The position numbers and the translations under genes are program-made. Shown in pieces: positions 31,220 through 41,932 of a stretch of DNA of 64,000 bases (positions are counted from its first letter, which is position 1; each line of letters opens with the position of its first letter). Origin of the DNA: Saccopteryx bilineata (taxonomy: Eukaryota; Chordata; Mammalia; Chiroptera; Emballonuridae); assembly GCF_036850765.1 (NCBI RefSeq), contig NC_089492.1:98723022-98787021 (forward strand). Reading direction: 5' to 3'. Under the pieces are notes generated by a model, which was not told the DNA's origin, made no database searches, and saw nothing but the letters and a program-made list of their open reading frames with translations.

Positions 31220-31904
31220 TGTTCCAAGTAATACTATATTTTATTTTATTGTAAATTTTCATTTTTGAAACATTAATTCCTGATCATGTTTAAAGTGGTT
31301 TTCAGTGATACCAAAGCACAGACAGTGAAAAAACTTGCACCCTCTCACTCCTAGCTCAGCACCTTCCCAGAGACAGACACTGTTCCCTGGCCAGGGAGAC
31401 GTGCTGTGGAGTGGTAGCACACTGTACACAATGTTCCCTCCTTGCCTTTTTCATTTAACAGTATATCTTACAGATTGGTCCATAATGTACATGTAGATTG
31501 GCCTTACTCGTCCTATCAGCTTTGTGGATGTGCCATACTCCATACACCATATGTCCCCTATTGGTGGACATTTAGCTCATTTCCAGCCTTCTCCTTTTAT
31601 GAATATATGGCAATAAATATCTCTGTGTGTTTCCCTTTGTGTATCTGTTAGACAAAATGCTAGAAATGAAATTGCTGGGTCAAAGCAAATGTGTGTTTAA
31701 ATTTTTTATAGCAATTGCCAAGTTGCCTCCAGAATGGTTGTTCTTTACATTTCTGCCAACAATGTGCAAGGCCATTGGTTTCCTCCCAGTTTTGCCCAAT
31801 TTCCCACCAAGTTTTTTTTTTATCTTTACCAATCTGATATCTAAAGAATAATGGTTTGGTGTCATTTTAATTTGAAAAAGTTTTTTTTTTAGAATAGGTG
31901 ACAT
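31220..31904 (+). repeat. L1M LINE 3' UTR, first part
   Basis: TGGTCCATAATGTACATGTA, CCCCTATTGGTGGACATTTA, GAAATTGCTGGGTCAAAGCA, GCCAAGTTGCCTCCAGAATG and TTTACCAATCTGATATCTAA follow the L1M 3' UTR. It resumes after an inserted MIR at 32156. Confidence 0.85.
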
Positions 31905-32155
31905 TGAGCAGGAGGTACAGCATAATCCTTGAGAGAACAGACTCTGGTCCCTGATTGCCTCGGTTCAAATTGTAACCCAACAATTTATTATATTAGTTGG
32001 TCAACTTTGGGTAATTTACTTAACCCATATATTTGGTTTCTATTAGTAAAATGGGCATCACTCATAATTATAACATTTTTCACATGGTTATTGTGAAAAT
32101 TAAATGGATAAAGGTAAAGCTCTATATGTGTTATCATTATTATATTTTCATGGTT
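31905..32155 (+). repeat. MIR SINE nested in or beside the L1M
   Basis: GCATAATCCTTGAGAGAACA, TGATTGCCTCGGTTCAAATT, GTAATTTACTTAACCC, TAAAATGGGCATCACTC and GGTTATTGTGAAAATTAAAT are MIR segments in order. L1M sequence lies on both sides. Confidence 0.8.
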
Positions 32156-32440
32156 AACAACCATTGTATTTTTTTCCTGTGAACTGTCTATTCACATCTT
32201 TTCCCATTTTTCAATTTTTTTCTGAAATATAGAAGCTCTTTATATATATTTAGGAAATCAACCTTCTGTCATTTATGTAGCAAATATTTTCCCTAGTTTG
32301 TCCTTGTTTTTTTACTTTAAGGATGGCATTTTTGCTATGTAGACATTTCTAATTTTTATACAGTTAAATATGCCAACTTTGTCTTTTATGACTTTTGAAC
32401 TCCAAGCGAGGCTCCAGAAATATCACACTTCTTAAAATAT
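32156..32440 (+). repeat. L1M LINE 3' UTR, second part
   Basis: CTGTGAACTGTCTATTCACA, CTTTTCCCATTTTTCAA, GAAGCTCTTTATATATATTT and AATATGCCAACTTTGTC continue the same L1M element after the MIR. Confidence 0.8.
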
Positions 32441-32539
32441 AAATGAATCTAAACTAGAGCTACTTCCTGTTTTCACTCTCTGCCTTTCCTGCCCTCGCTC
32501 TCTCCCTATCTTGTGACTAAGTCAAGGTTATCTCCTAAT

Positions 32540-33005
32540 ACTTCCTCAGTGGCTTTTCCACATTCAGTCTTTTTTTTGCATTCATCTAAAGTCCTTCAGG
32601 AGTAACTCCAGTCAGGGCACTTCCCTGCTCAAGAGTGTCCAATAACTTCCCGTCTCCGATGGAACAAAGAACAAGCTTCTTCTCTTTAGAGGCATCTGCC
32701 TAGATGACTCCAACCTACTTGGCCAGTGACTCCTCTGATGTATCCTGTCTTCCAGTCCAACTCGACTTGCCAAATATTCTCTTCCTTCCTCCTGACTTTC
32801 ATCACACTATGTCATCTACCTGTGAAACCTTGTGCCCATCTCTGTCTGCCCAAATTCTCCTTGTTTTTCCAGACTCATCCCAAACACCCTCTCTCCATGA
32901 AATCTCCACTGGTCCCCAACAATCAGATGTGAGCTTTTCTTCCCTTGAACTCTCAAAACATCTTGTTTGTTCTTTTCCTGAAACATGCACCTCAAGTTGC
33001 CTTAA
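32540..33005 (+). repeat. L2 LINE fragment
   Basis: CACTTCCCTGCTCAAGAGTG, AATAACTTCCCGTCTCC, GATGACTCCAACCTACTTGG and CCATGAAATCTCCACTGG follow the L2 ORF2 end and 3' UTR. Open frames here are remnants of L2 and not host genes. Confidence 0.75.
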
Positions 33006-33239
33006 ATAAACCAAGAAATCTCAGGGGGGAAAAATATATAAGCTCTGTTCTTTTCATCTCTGCATCTGCCACAGCTCCTTAACCTTTTGGTTGAAATAAA
33101 TTATAGACATGAGTAATCAGATTGACAGGGAGCAGGGACTGTGAGAAAGTTACTAAAGTTACTATTCTCTGGCTAAACCATCAGGTGCAGACAGCTGAGC
33201 TGGAGCAGGACCTGCTTCCCCAGTCGTCTCCCCCACTGT

Positions 33240-33695
33240 GTCAGATGGTGGGTATTGGTTAACCTTCTCCCAGTTGCAAGTGGAAGAATACCCAACCCTT
33301 AAACGAAAAGAGGACTGGTTGGGTAAATTCAGGAGCTATGATGCCACCAGGAGCCAGTTTCTCTCTCTGGTCCTCAGCCTCACTTCCTGTGAATTGGCTC
33401 CATAGTCAGACAGACTGTACCCTGTGAAGGCAAGATGGCGGCAATAGCTAGAGTGGTCAATTGTACTTCCATTTCCTTCCAAATTCAAGTTCAGAGGGAA
33501 AAGGCAACTGTCTACTTCCTAGCAGGCCCAGCAAAGATCTCATTGCTTTTCTTTCTCTCTTAATGGGTTAGATGCCCCTCTCTGAGCCAATCACTAGGAC
33601 TATGGGAATGTGTTACTCTGATTAGTCAGCCCTGAGCATATTATCCACTCTGAGAGCCAATTGACTGGATTCTACAAGCATATGAATGCAACATT
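33240..33695 (+). repeat. L1M-like 3' UTR fragment
   Basis: GGCAAGATGGCGGCAATAGC, CTTCCTAGCAGGCCCAGCAA and GAGCCAATCACTAGGACTAT resemble an old L1M 3' UTR type. Subfamily not assigned. Confidence 0.5.
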
Positions 33696-33889
33696 CCATG
33701 TAAAGAAACTGATGTCCAGTTATCAAAAGAAGAAAGAACAGATACTATTCACCAAAACCACCAAATATCCACCACACAGAATGGAGAACACTATTGCCTC
33801 CCTGGAGGAAGGAGGTGGGCCTGAAGCCCCAGCACTGGGCTGTTTCTCTCCTGCCTGCCACTCTCCCCTGCCCTGGAGGCAATGGTTCT

Positions 33890-34185
33890 AGCTTCCAAAC
33901 ACAACACGGTCCCCCAAGGTTTGTGGCTCAGCCGCAGGACCTGTGTGAACAGATCCTAACCAAACCCCAGACCAGGCGATGGTTGGCGTGGTCCAGCCAG
34001 CTCCGAGTTATTAGAACCAGGAGTCCCAGCCCTAGTCGCAACAGTTGTAGGATTGTTTATCTTTGTTGGGGAAAAACTGCAGCCAGAGCCATAAATCACT
34101 GCCCAGCTGGATGGCTTCGCTGAAATGTTTGTTTAAACAATGAAATCTCCTGACGGACTGAAAATATAGGATGGATCACCCTGTC
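33890..34185. promoter_or_regulatory. Candidate enhancer A
   Basis: Unique sequence with CAACAGTTG (MYB/E-box), GTTTATCTTTGTTGG (SOX/TCF-like), CCATAAATCA (HOX-like) and the palindromic FOX-like TGTTTGTTTAAACA at 34126-34139. Not repeat-derived as far as I can tell; function inferred. Confidence 0.35.
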
Positions 34186-34284
34186 CTACTTGGGCCTAGT
34201 CTCTCAAGCTGGAGCCTGGGGCCTGCAAGAGGGGCTTGGAATCGCCTCCCCACCCCCACTCTCTATCCTTCCCACCCCCAATAT

Positions 34285-34455
34285 CAGCCCTAAAGAATGA
34301 AGCCACAGCATAGCTAATCTGAAACAGCAGATAATGCAAAAGCCATGTCTATCAATCTTTGAAATGCAATCTCTGGAGTGGTTTGCATTGGACGTGCCTT
34401 CCTAATGGAAGTAGCATTTCTTGGCTAATGTGCACAAAAGGCTGCTTAAGGGGTG
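34285..34455. promoter_or_regulatory. Candidate enhancer B
   Basis: Unique sequence with CAGATAATGCAAAAG, a TCF/LEF-type CTTTGAA at 34357-34363 within ATCAATCTTTGAAATGCAAT, and an OCT/SOX-like TTTGCATTGG at 34382-34391. Sits 100 bp from candidate A, so the two may be one element. Confidence 0.35.
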
Positions 34456-35490
34456 GTCTCTGCAAGGACAGTGCGAGGAGCGTGGGAGATCCGGCTCTAT
34501 CCTGACTGCTCTCTGGGCCTCGGCTTCCGCACTTGTCACCTGCGGAGTTAGGCTTGGTCTTGATGTTTTCTTCAGCTCTTGCCCGCGAAGTGGGTTTGCA
34601 TTCCCAGAAGATGACATAAAGAGAGGGCAGGGAAAGAAGAGGGGAAAGAGGAAGGTGCTGATTTTAATGAATCCCTGAGGTCCCTCCTGTGATCTCTGGC
34701 CCTTTGGAGGAGAGAAGGGAAGCCTCTAAGGGCTTTCCGAGGGCCTCTGCTGGCAGACCCATAATCAGAAGCCTGGTGCGCTCTGAACAGGAGGTAAAAG
34801 GGTGACCACCAGTGGGTGTGGGTGCCATAGACCAAGTCAGATCGCAGGCCTGGGACGTATGCCCAAGCAGTAACTAGCTTGTAGAGGAAGTGAGGGAGCC
34901 TGTCTGGTCTGATGGGGCTTGATGGGGGAAGGGGAGCATCCAGAGGATAGCAGCTTCCTTCTTAGCCCTACGGTTTAAAAAAAGAAAGAAAAAGAGAAAA
35001 AAGGTAGCAGAGGCCTGAGCCTTTCCAGCCTGGGAGCTATGACCCTGGCTCCATGATAGAAGCCGTGACAGGCCCATGATAGAGTATGTGACATAAGGGT
35101 ATTGAGTGGTCTGGTGGTTAGTTTGCCAAATATTTTCAAAAATGTATTACTTGTCGGGTTCTGTGGGAGGCTCTGGAAATGCAGAGATAAACGCAACCGG
35201 AGTTCTTTGGGAGTTTGTGATAGGGTATTCCAAATGGGTGAGTGCTGGGATTTACTGCTATTGTGTAGGAGACTGGGAAAGAATTATAAAGGGATCTGTT
35301 AATGGTTATATGAGGCAAGGTGTAAGGGGTGGAACAGGGCTGTAATTAAGTCTGCGGTGGCATCTGTGATAGGGTTACTGTATGATGGGCATATAATGGA
35401 TGTGTGAGGGGGTCTGTGAGCTGCACAGTGGGAATATAATGAGGTGTGTGATGGGAGGTGTAAGGGGCTATGGGAAGGAGTGGGGGCTGT
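34456..35490. other. Intergenic DNA
   Basis: Unique sequence. 35.1-35.5 kb contains a loose series of 'GTGATAGGG/GGTGTAAGGG/GTGATGGG' phrases, an ancient degenerate minisatellite-like stretch. No gene recognised. Confidence 0.45.
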
Positions 35491-35499
35491 TAGAATATG

Positions 35500-35795
35500 G
35501 AAAGGTTTATTAACAAAGCAGCCTTTCCTGACAGCCGGGATGAGATCAAATTCTTCTTAATAGCACTTTATATTTCTCATTTATAACACCACAATTGAAT
35601 TGAGCTCATTGTTTTATAATTATTTGCCTAATTCTTGTCTTCCTTAATAGGTAGGCTGTGAGAGTCATAGGAGAAATAGCCTTGTAGGATCCTAACTCTT
35701 GTTCACTGTTATAACTCCGCCCTCTCCTCCACCCCAGCAAGTAGCCCAGAGCTGGGCACTCAGTAAACTCTCAATCAATACTGAGCGAACACACA
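35500..35795 (+). repeat. L2 LINE 3' end
   Basis: AATAGCACTTTATATTTCTC, TTATAATTATTTGCCTAATT, TAGGCTGTGAGAGTCATAGG and GAGCTGGGCACTCAGTAAAC follow the L2 3' terminus. Confidence 0.75.
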
Positions 35796-35921
35796 GCTGC
35801 ATGACACTCAGGGTGGTCAAGCCCCTCACTAACTCCTGCAGGGCAACTGGATGTCCTCAGAGTAAGTAACAATTCTGTGTCATCAAGAGTGGGGTGACTT
35901 TGGTTCTGTTTGAAGGGAGGT

Positions 35922-35939
35922 GTTGCCATCTGGTGGCCA
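35922..35939. promoter_or_regulatory. CTCF-like motif
   Basis: TTGCCATCTGGTGGCC fits the reverse CTCF core (GCCMYCTRSTGGC). In unique DNA; binding is inferred. Confidence 0.45.
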
Positions 35940-35959
35940 AAGGGAAAATACACTGAGAG

Positions 35960-36740
35960 GAGGCTTGCCTCATGCCCCAGTTCTGCTTTCCCTGCCTAAT
36001 AGAGCAGCGGCCAGCAGCTACCCCTCAGCTGGAAGCCCAGACCCAGCCACACAGAAAGCCACCCCACTCTGTCCAACTTTTCCCACTGCCTCAGGAGTAG
36101 AGCAAGAAAATGCTAGAAAATGGAGCCCACGTGGGCCCTGTGCTGCACTGCCCCGGGTCAATCTGCCGATGACTCCGTCAATTTTCAGGTCTCTGTGCAT
36201 CACGGCCACTCGGCCCTGACTGACTCTGGCTGGGCTCAACCCCACTTCCCCCTAACTTTGAGCTTAACCTTTCATTCTGGGAAGCAACTAGCCTGAGGAA
36301 GGGGGGTGGTACAAATGAAGCTTTGATTCAATGGCTTCCCTATGAAAATTTATCATTGGGATGTCACTTACGATTTTGACCAATGCTTGTACAGAAGTAG
36401 AATGGAGGGAGGCAGTTTTAATCAAGACTCATTCACCATCGTGTGCACAAAGGTGCTGCCATTTTTTGTGTGTGAAACTGGATTGACCCACTCTGGACAG
36501 TGGTGAGGCTGTTTGCGGATATAGGACTTATTTCTATGTCCTCTCGTTGACACATGAGTGCCTCCTCAACACTTACCTCTTCCTCTCCTCTGTCCTTCCC
36601 TTGAGACCGGACATCCCTGGGCCATGCCACAACTGGGCCCAGACTTTTTAAAAGTCCAACATTCAGGCCCAGCTTATGAAACAGAGAAAATGAAGCTTTA
36701 CCTACAACAGAAAGGGCTTGGTTGCCTGACAGTATGAGTC
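35960..36740. other. Intergenic DNA
   Basis: Unique sequence without recognisable gene or repeat. Confidence 0.5.
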
Positions 36741-36744
36741 ACTA

Positions 36745-36895
36745 CAGCATCACTCATTCAGCAAATATTTGTTGCACACACTGTGCTAAATACTGTTCCA
36801 GACACTAGAGAATTGGCCATGGAGCAAACATGCAAAAACCCTTATCCTAGGGAGCTTACCTTCTAGTGGAGCATCCTTTAATTACACAGTGTGCA
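36745..36895 (-). repeat. L2 LINE 3' end (minus)
   Basis: CACTCATTCAGCAAATATTT, CACTGTGCTAAATACTGTTC and GGAGCTTACCTTCTAGTGGA are the reverse complement of the L2 3' end. Confidence 0.75.
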
Positions 36896-36899
36896 CCAT

Positions 36900-38055
36900 G
36901 GAACTCCTCCTCATCCTCAGCTATGAACTGTGGTAACACCACCCTCCTGGCCACCTCACAGAGCAATGTGCATATGGGATATTAACAAGACACTTGCACA
37001 TTAAATGAATTGGCTCTCAGGAACACAGCTGCCCCATCCATTGAGTTAATAATACTGTTTTGTACTTGCCTTTTTATAATCCCATTTAATGGGTTGTATT
37101 TTTTTTTCATTATTGCAATTGGGTGAGGGACAGCACCAGTACCCCCAAAGCCATCTCCTAAAAGCATGCCAACTGAGTAAAAACAGTGCATTTGCTGAAC
37201 AAATACAGATGCACGTCCCTTTGCCACTCCCTACTCACTCAGGCCCAAACCCACTTGACATAGGCATTCCGAAGCTATCGTGGCCAGAGACACTCCCCTA
37301 AGGACACGGGAGCCTCTCTGACTGTCTTCCATCAGAATCATGCTCCTCAGTGGACAGGCAGCATCGCAGGCAGCTCACCAGTAATGAAAGATTTCCTTCT
37401 CACTAACAATACCACTCTGCTGGCTCCCAGGTGGCCTAAGTCAGCACTGCTTCTAATGCCCCAGTTCTCGCCAAGGTGGGGAAAACTATCCCCCAGCACA
37501 TATGACCTTTTGCATTAATCTTCCAGAAAGTGGCCTGATTTCTTCCATTTCATCACAGCTCCTTCTTTTCATTATATTTTAAACTGTCCCCCCAAGGTGT
37601 AGTTGGAGGAAATAGACTGCAACCCACTGATAACACCAGAGAGCATCCTGGAGAAGGAACACTGAATCAGTGCCTGAACTTCCATCCTTCCCAGCCTCGG
37701 GGTACATCTCCCCCACCCACCCACCAGGAGCAGTCAGGACCAAGAGAGAGTGCCTGTATCCTTGCTCCTCACTTCCTTCATTCAATTTGGTCCTGACAAT
37801 TGGTCCTAAATATTTCTCTCAAGAGGCCCACAATATTTCATCCATGTGTCCCACAGTTCTTATCACAGGTGTGTGTAGAGTCAGCCTCTGCAGGGGACAC
37901 TTATTGTAAATATGTAGGTTAGATAAGTGGAAAGGACCTTAAGTTATTAACACAAATAAATAAAATAAGATAAATCTGAGTAAAAAAGAAAATGGGTGGA
38001 TTAACAGAATAACTCTGCCAGGTTGAAATACACACATCCTCACAGCCCTTCTCTA
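36900..38055. other. Intergenic DNA
   Basis: Unique sequence up to the retroviral remnant. No gene recognised. Confidence 0.5.
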
Positions 38056-38062
38056 TAAAAAC

Positions 38063-38219
38063 TGTAGGAATATGCTATGAAGACATATGGAGTTAGTAAA
38101 ACAATTAGAGACAGCAAGGCAACCTAGGGCAAAAGCCATGAGCAGACGAGAGTCCAGGGGCCTCTCTGGCCTGTACTGGAAACAGCAAAACAGCAGGATA
38201 ACATTCAGCAACAGAAATT
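38063..38219 (+). mobile_element. Endogenous retrovirus 5' LTR, partial
   Basis: About 157 bp beginning TGTAGGAATATGCTATGAAG that repeats, at roughly 85-90% identity by eye, the first 160 bp of the LTR at 40131. It is broken off at a SINE fragment (38220), so the LTR's second half, with its poly(A) signal, is missing. AAAAAC precedes it and may be the 6-bp target duplication. Confidence 0.8.
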
Positions 38220-38264
38220 GCCTGACCAGGCAGTGGCACAGTGAATAGAGCATCAGACTGGGAC
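38220..38264 (+). mobile_element. Truncated bat SINE head
   Basis: GCCTGACCAGGCAGTGGCAC through CATCAGACTGGGAC is the first 45 bp of the same SINE family as the copy at 48951. The body is absent. It sits exactly at the 5' LTR breakpoint. Confidence 0.75.
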
Positions 38265-38600
38265 ATGTAAAGGGGAAAAAAAGAGGACACTTTTAAAATC
38301 CAAGCAGCTCAGTAGCCCATCCCCCCTTCTTTTCAGTCATCTTGGAAGGCTGCTAAGGACAAAAAAAAGTCTTGTCTTCTCTGCAATTATTAATAATACT
38401 TTAAAATATAAAGTTATTTCATATTTTTTTAACCAGGTGGTCTAGAAAAGCATTTGATATAACTACCAGTTTAAATTTAATTAATGTCTTTTGAAATTCT
38501 TAACAAAAAATATGTTTGTATTGCCTAGGTTTACAAAAGATTCCTGTTATCTCTGTTATGTCTTTTTAAAATATGAGTTTGCCAATGAAAGAACCTACTT

Positions 38601-38855
38601 CTTTTCTTTTTCTTTTTTTCCAGAGACAGAGCGAGAGTCAGAGAGAGGGATAGATAGGGACAGACAGACAGGAATGGAGAGAGATGAGAAGCATCAGTCA
38701 TCAGTTTTTCATTGCGACACCTTAGTTGTTCATTGATTGCTTTCTCATATGTGCCTTGACCGTGGGCCTTCAGCAGACTGAGTAATCCCTTGCTCAAGCC
38801 ACCTTGGGTCCAAGCTGGTCAGCTTTGCTCAAACCAGATGACCACCTGGTCAGGC
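38601..38855 (-). mobile_element. tRNA-derived bat SINE (minus) inside the ERV
   Basis: T-rich start, AGAGAGGGATAGATAGGGAC, TTGTTCATTGATTGCTTTCT, ATATGTGCCTTGACCGTGGG, and an end ACCACCTGGTCAGGC. Duplications AAGAACCTACTT (38589-38600) and AAGAACCTATTT (38856-38867) flank it. Confidence 0.9.
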
Positions 38856-39433
38856 AAGAACCTATTTCTAAAGGTCATGAAATATGTTCATAAAAGTAGC
38901 AATCTAAAATTGCTTATTAATGACTTAGTTGTCACTGAAAATTAAGGTTTTTAGAAGTTGAGAATTCTGACTAGTTACAAAGAAATTGTATGGTTTTAAT
39001 GGTAAAAGGTATAAGGTATGGAAGTACTTTTGAAAGGAAAAGGAAGAAAGTAAATAAATTCTGAAATCTAGTTATTTCTGAATAGATAACTTTATGAAAG
39101 TTACAGAAGGTTTGTGTAATTTGCAGAAGGTTTGTGCAGGTTGTAGGTTTGTGCATAAAGAAAAAAAAAGAGAGAAGGAACTGAGAAAGTAGACAAAGGT
39201 GAGAAAAGGAGAAGAAGGACTTTAGAAAAAGGGTTGTCCTGAAAGGAAACTACAAGGAAAATTAGAACATTCTTAGGGGCCTCAGGAGCTTGAGAAATTC
39301 ACCCAAACTTACAAGTATTGCAGAAAGGGCCAATAGCCCTCTTAAGCCCCAATACACAAACAAAAAAGGGGAAGTCAGGAGGAGAGACTCACCCCACAAG
39401 AACAATTGTATAAGGCTCCTTTTTCTCTTAATT

Positions 39434-39590
39434 TTTTTTTAGGTTTTATTTATTATTTTTTTTAGAGAGAGAGAGAGATAAGGGGGGAGGAGCAGGAAGC
39501 ATCAATTTGTGCCCTGACCAGGCAAGCCCAGGGTTTCAAACCTGCGACCTCAGCATTCCCAGGTCAACACTTTATCCACTGCGCCACCTA
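39434..39590 (-). mobile_element. tRNA-derived bat SINE (minus) inside ERV integrase remnant
   Basis: T-rich/GA-rich body, GTGCCCTGACCAGGCAAGCC, GTTTCAAACCTGCGACCTCA and an end CCACTGCGCCACCT. Flanked by near-identical CTTTTTCTCTTAATTTTTT and CTTTTTACTCTTAATTTTTT, so the insertion split the integrase frame. Confidence 0.88.
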
Positions 39591-40130
39591 AAAGTTCTTT
39601 TTACTCTTAATTTTTTAAACATTTCCTCATCTGAACTTACTGCAGCCAAGAGGTATTTTATACGAGCCGAGCAACAGCCTAAGCCTCTCATGTTGTACTG
39701 GGATATGCTGGTCCAAAATGGCAGAATCCAATCAAATGACTAACCTGGGGGTGAGAACATGTTCCAATTTTGTCATCAACAAGTCCTCTTTAGCTACCAG
39801 AGAGAAACGTGAAGCCTTATCATGAGATGGCACCAGCCCTTAGAAAGCAACCCGGTTCCAGAGATCCAGAAGCTAATAACGAATCCACCTCTTGGAACGA
39901 ACCCAAAAAAGAGGACACATATCTCACTCCTAAGCACTCAGGGAGTGACTGACATCACCTGGGACACTTTAAAACATCTAACCAGGCATGCTGAAAAAGT
40001 TTTGCAAAATACAGACATGCCTGTGACCCCTAAATACCTGTTTCCCTCTATTCTTGCCCTTCACCTTCCACTCTGACAACCTAACCATCTTCTTCTGTTA
40101 ATCTTTACTAAAACAAAGAAAAGGAGGATA

Positions 40131-40527
40131 TGCAGGAATATGCTTTGAAGACATGCAGAGTTAGGAAAACAATGAGAGGCAGTAAGATGCCCTCGGGTGA
40201 AAGCCCTGAGCGGATGAGAGTCCAGGGGCCTCTCTGACCCTTTATTGGAAACAGCAAAACAGCAGGATAAGATTCAGCAACAAGAAATGTTTAGGCTCTC
40301 AGAACAGAGATTAGGAGTCAGCATGTTCCTTGTCCTTTACTTTACTGGCTGAGAACTTCTGCTGTCTGCTTCCTTAAGTTATTTGTACTGGCTAATAAAT
40401 ATCTAAGTAAGGCTGGGGATGGGACTTCAGCCCTTTGGTCTGGTGACCAGGGCTGTTGTCTCCCCTTGGCCTCTCAGAGCATTCCATCTGTTCTCCAGGT
40501 AGTTCATTGTCACTGCGACGAAAAACA
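40131..40527 (+). mobile_element. Endogenous retrovirus 3' LTR
   Basis: About 390-400 bp beginning TGCAGGAATATGCTTTGAAG directly after the polypurine tract. AATAAA lies at about 40394 within GGCTAATAAATATC, followed by a GT-rich stretch and a terminus near 40520-40530. AAAAAC follows, matching the hexamer before the 5' LTR. The exact 3' boundary is ambiguous because AAAAAC occurs twice. Confidence 0.8.
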
Positions 40528-40530
40528 ACT

Positions 40531-41070
40531 AAAAACATAAAAGTGAATGCCCTGTGTTTAAGGTGACAAAACTAGATGCCATGACAGGAAAGCACTTTAA
40601 GAACTAAAAAGGAAGGTTAGAGCCCCATCAAACAGTCCTGGCTAGATAGAGCATAATGGGCAATGACCCTTCAGATCCCATCACCAGGGTCACCTCAGGC
40701 CCAGGGCATAGGCATTAGCATGTGTGTGTGTAACAGAATGTCAAAAACTACATTCCTCAGAATGCCTCTCAGGGAGAGTACTGGCTGTGGTCAGAAGGAA
40801 CACTCTATAAGCTACTTGGGTAGAGGTGTAGACAGGACGTGGCTAAAGTCAAACCACTAAGGGCAACAATGGATGCTCAAGTGCCCAGGATGGAGGTCCA
40901 ACTAGGCTCTAAGGAGATGGGCTTTTGTTTAACTGATGGAATATGTATATTTGGGGCTGGAGTTCAGTTAGCTCAGGACAGTGGAGGGGAGGCCAAGGCT
41001 GCAGGGTGGACCCAAGCAGGAGGCAGCTTTATAAACGGAAAGCAAAGATAAGAATGGCAGCACTCATTCC
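40531..41070. other. Intergenic DNA
   Basis: Unique sequence without gene. Includes a short GT run at 40720-40730. Confidence 0.5.
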
Positions 41071-41734
41071 ATCAGAGACCATGCAAGGTGTGCAGGAGTG
41101 ACGTATTTTAAATACTGAAGAAAAAAAAAAAAGAAAAATACCTGTCATCCCAGAATTCTATACACAGTGAAATATTTTTCAAAAATGAAGGAGAAATTTT
41201 AAAAAATGTTTAGACAAACAAAAGCTGGAAGAATAAAATATAAGTCAATTTTTGTTACAAGAAATGCTAAAGCAAGTTCTCCTGGGAAAACAGATATGAT
41301 ACCAAACAGAATTTGGGATCTACCCAAAAGAATAAAGAAAATGTTATAATCAAAGTAAATACAAATGATTTTTTTCTTATTTCTAACTATTGTATAAGAT
41401 GACTGCCTAAGCCACAAATAGTATGAAAGTATTGCGTGTTTATAGCAGAAAAGTGAAGTGGATGAGAATAGTCTAAAAGTTGAAAGGAAAGAATTGGGGT
41501 AATATTGTTGAAGGTTCTTACACTATAGATGAAAAGGATGATATTACTTGGACCAAGGTCATGATTAATTGAATATGTATATTTTTAAATCCTAGGGCAA
41601 CCTAAAACTGTGATTAATTAAATATATTATATATATATATATAATTTAAACCTGAGGGAAATATGAAAATTCTTAGGGTATAAAAATAACACAATAATGG
41701 AGACCAAAACAAATGATAACAAACTCGAAAGCTG
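41071..41734 (+). repeat. L1M/HAL1-type LINE, first part
   Basis: CCCAGAATTCTATACACAGT, TTTAGACAAACAAAAGCTGG, ACAAGAAATGCTAAAGCAAG and GATCTACCCAAAAGAATAAA follow an L1M 3'-region consensus. A SINE interrupts it at 41735. Confidence 0.8.
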
Positions 41735-41869
41735 CCTGACCTGTGGTGGCACAGTGGATAAAGCGTCGACCTGGAAATGCTGAGGTCGCTGGTTCAAAAC
41801 CCTGGGCTTGCCTGGTCAAGGCACATATGGGAGTTGATGCTTCCAGCTCCTCCCCCCTGTCTCTCTCTC

Positions 41870-41902
<33 letters not shown>

Positions 41903-41932
41903 TCCTCTCTAAAATGAATTAAAAAAAACCTC
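41735..41932 (+). mobile_element. tRNA-derived bat SINE
   Basis: Head GCCTGACCTGTGGTGGCACA, GGTTCAAAACCCTGGGCTTG, GTCAAGGCACATATGGGAG, TTGATGCTTCCAGCTCC, a long CT tract at 41857-41908 and an A-rich end. Confidence 0.92.

Larger units (their letters stand above)
38265..40130 (+). mobile_element. Class II (beta-type) ERV internal remnant
   Basis: Between the LTRs lies a decayed internal region. From about 39290 to 39810 broken reading frames resemble the C-terminal part of a betaretrovirus-type integrase, interrupted by a SINE (39434-39590) and by stops. A short open frame at 39822-40073 resembles the start of a class II envelope reading frame and ends without any further envelope sequence. 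A purine-rich AAAGAAAAGGAGGA at about 40115-40128 directly precedes the 3' LTR as a polypurine tract. Gag, protease, reverse transcriptase and most of envelope are missing, so the copy is incapable of replication. The 38.27-39.29 kb part is AT-rich and unassigned, and holds a second SINE (38601-38855). Confidence 0.7.

Noticed and set aside
38265..39290. Gag or reverse transcriptase of the ERV
   Set aside because: AT-rich with no motif I could defend; left unassigned.
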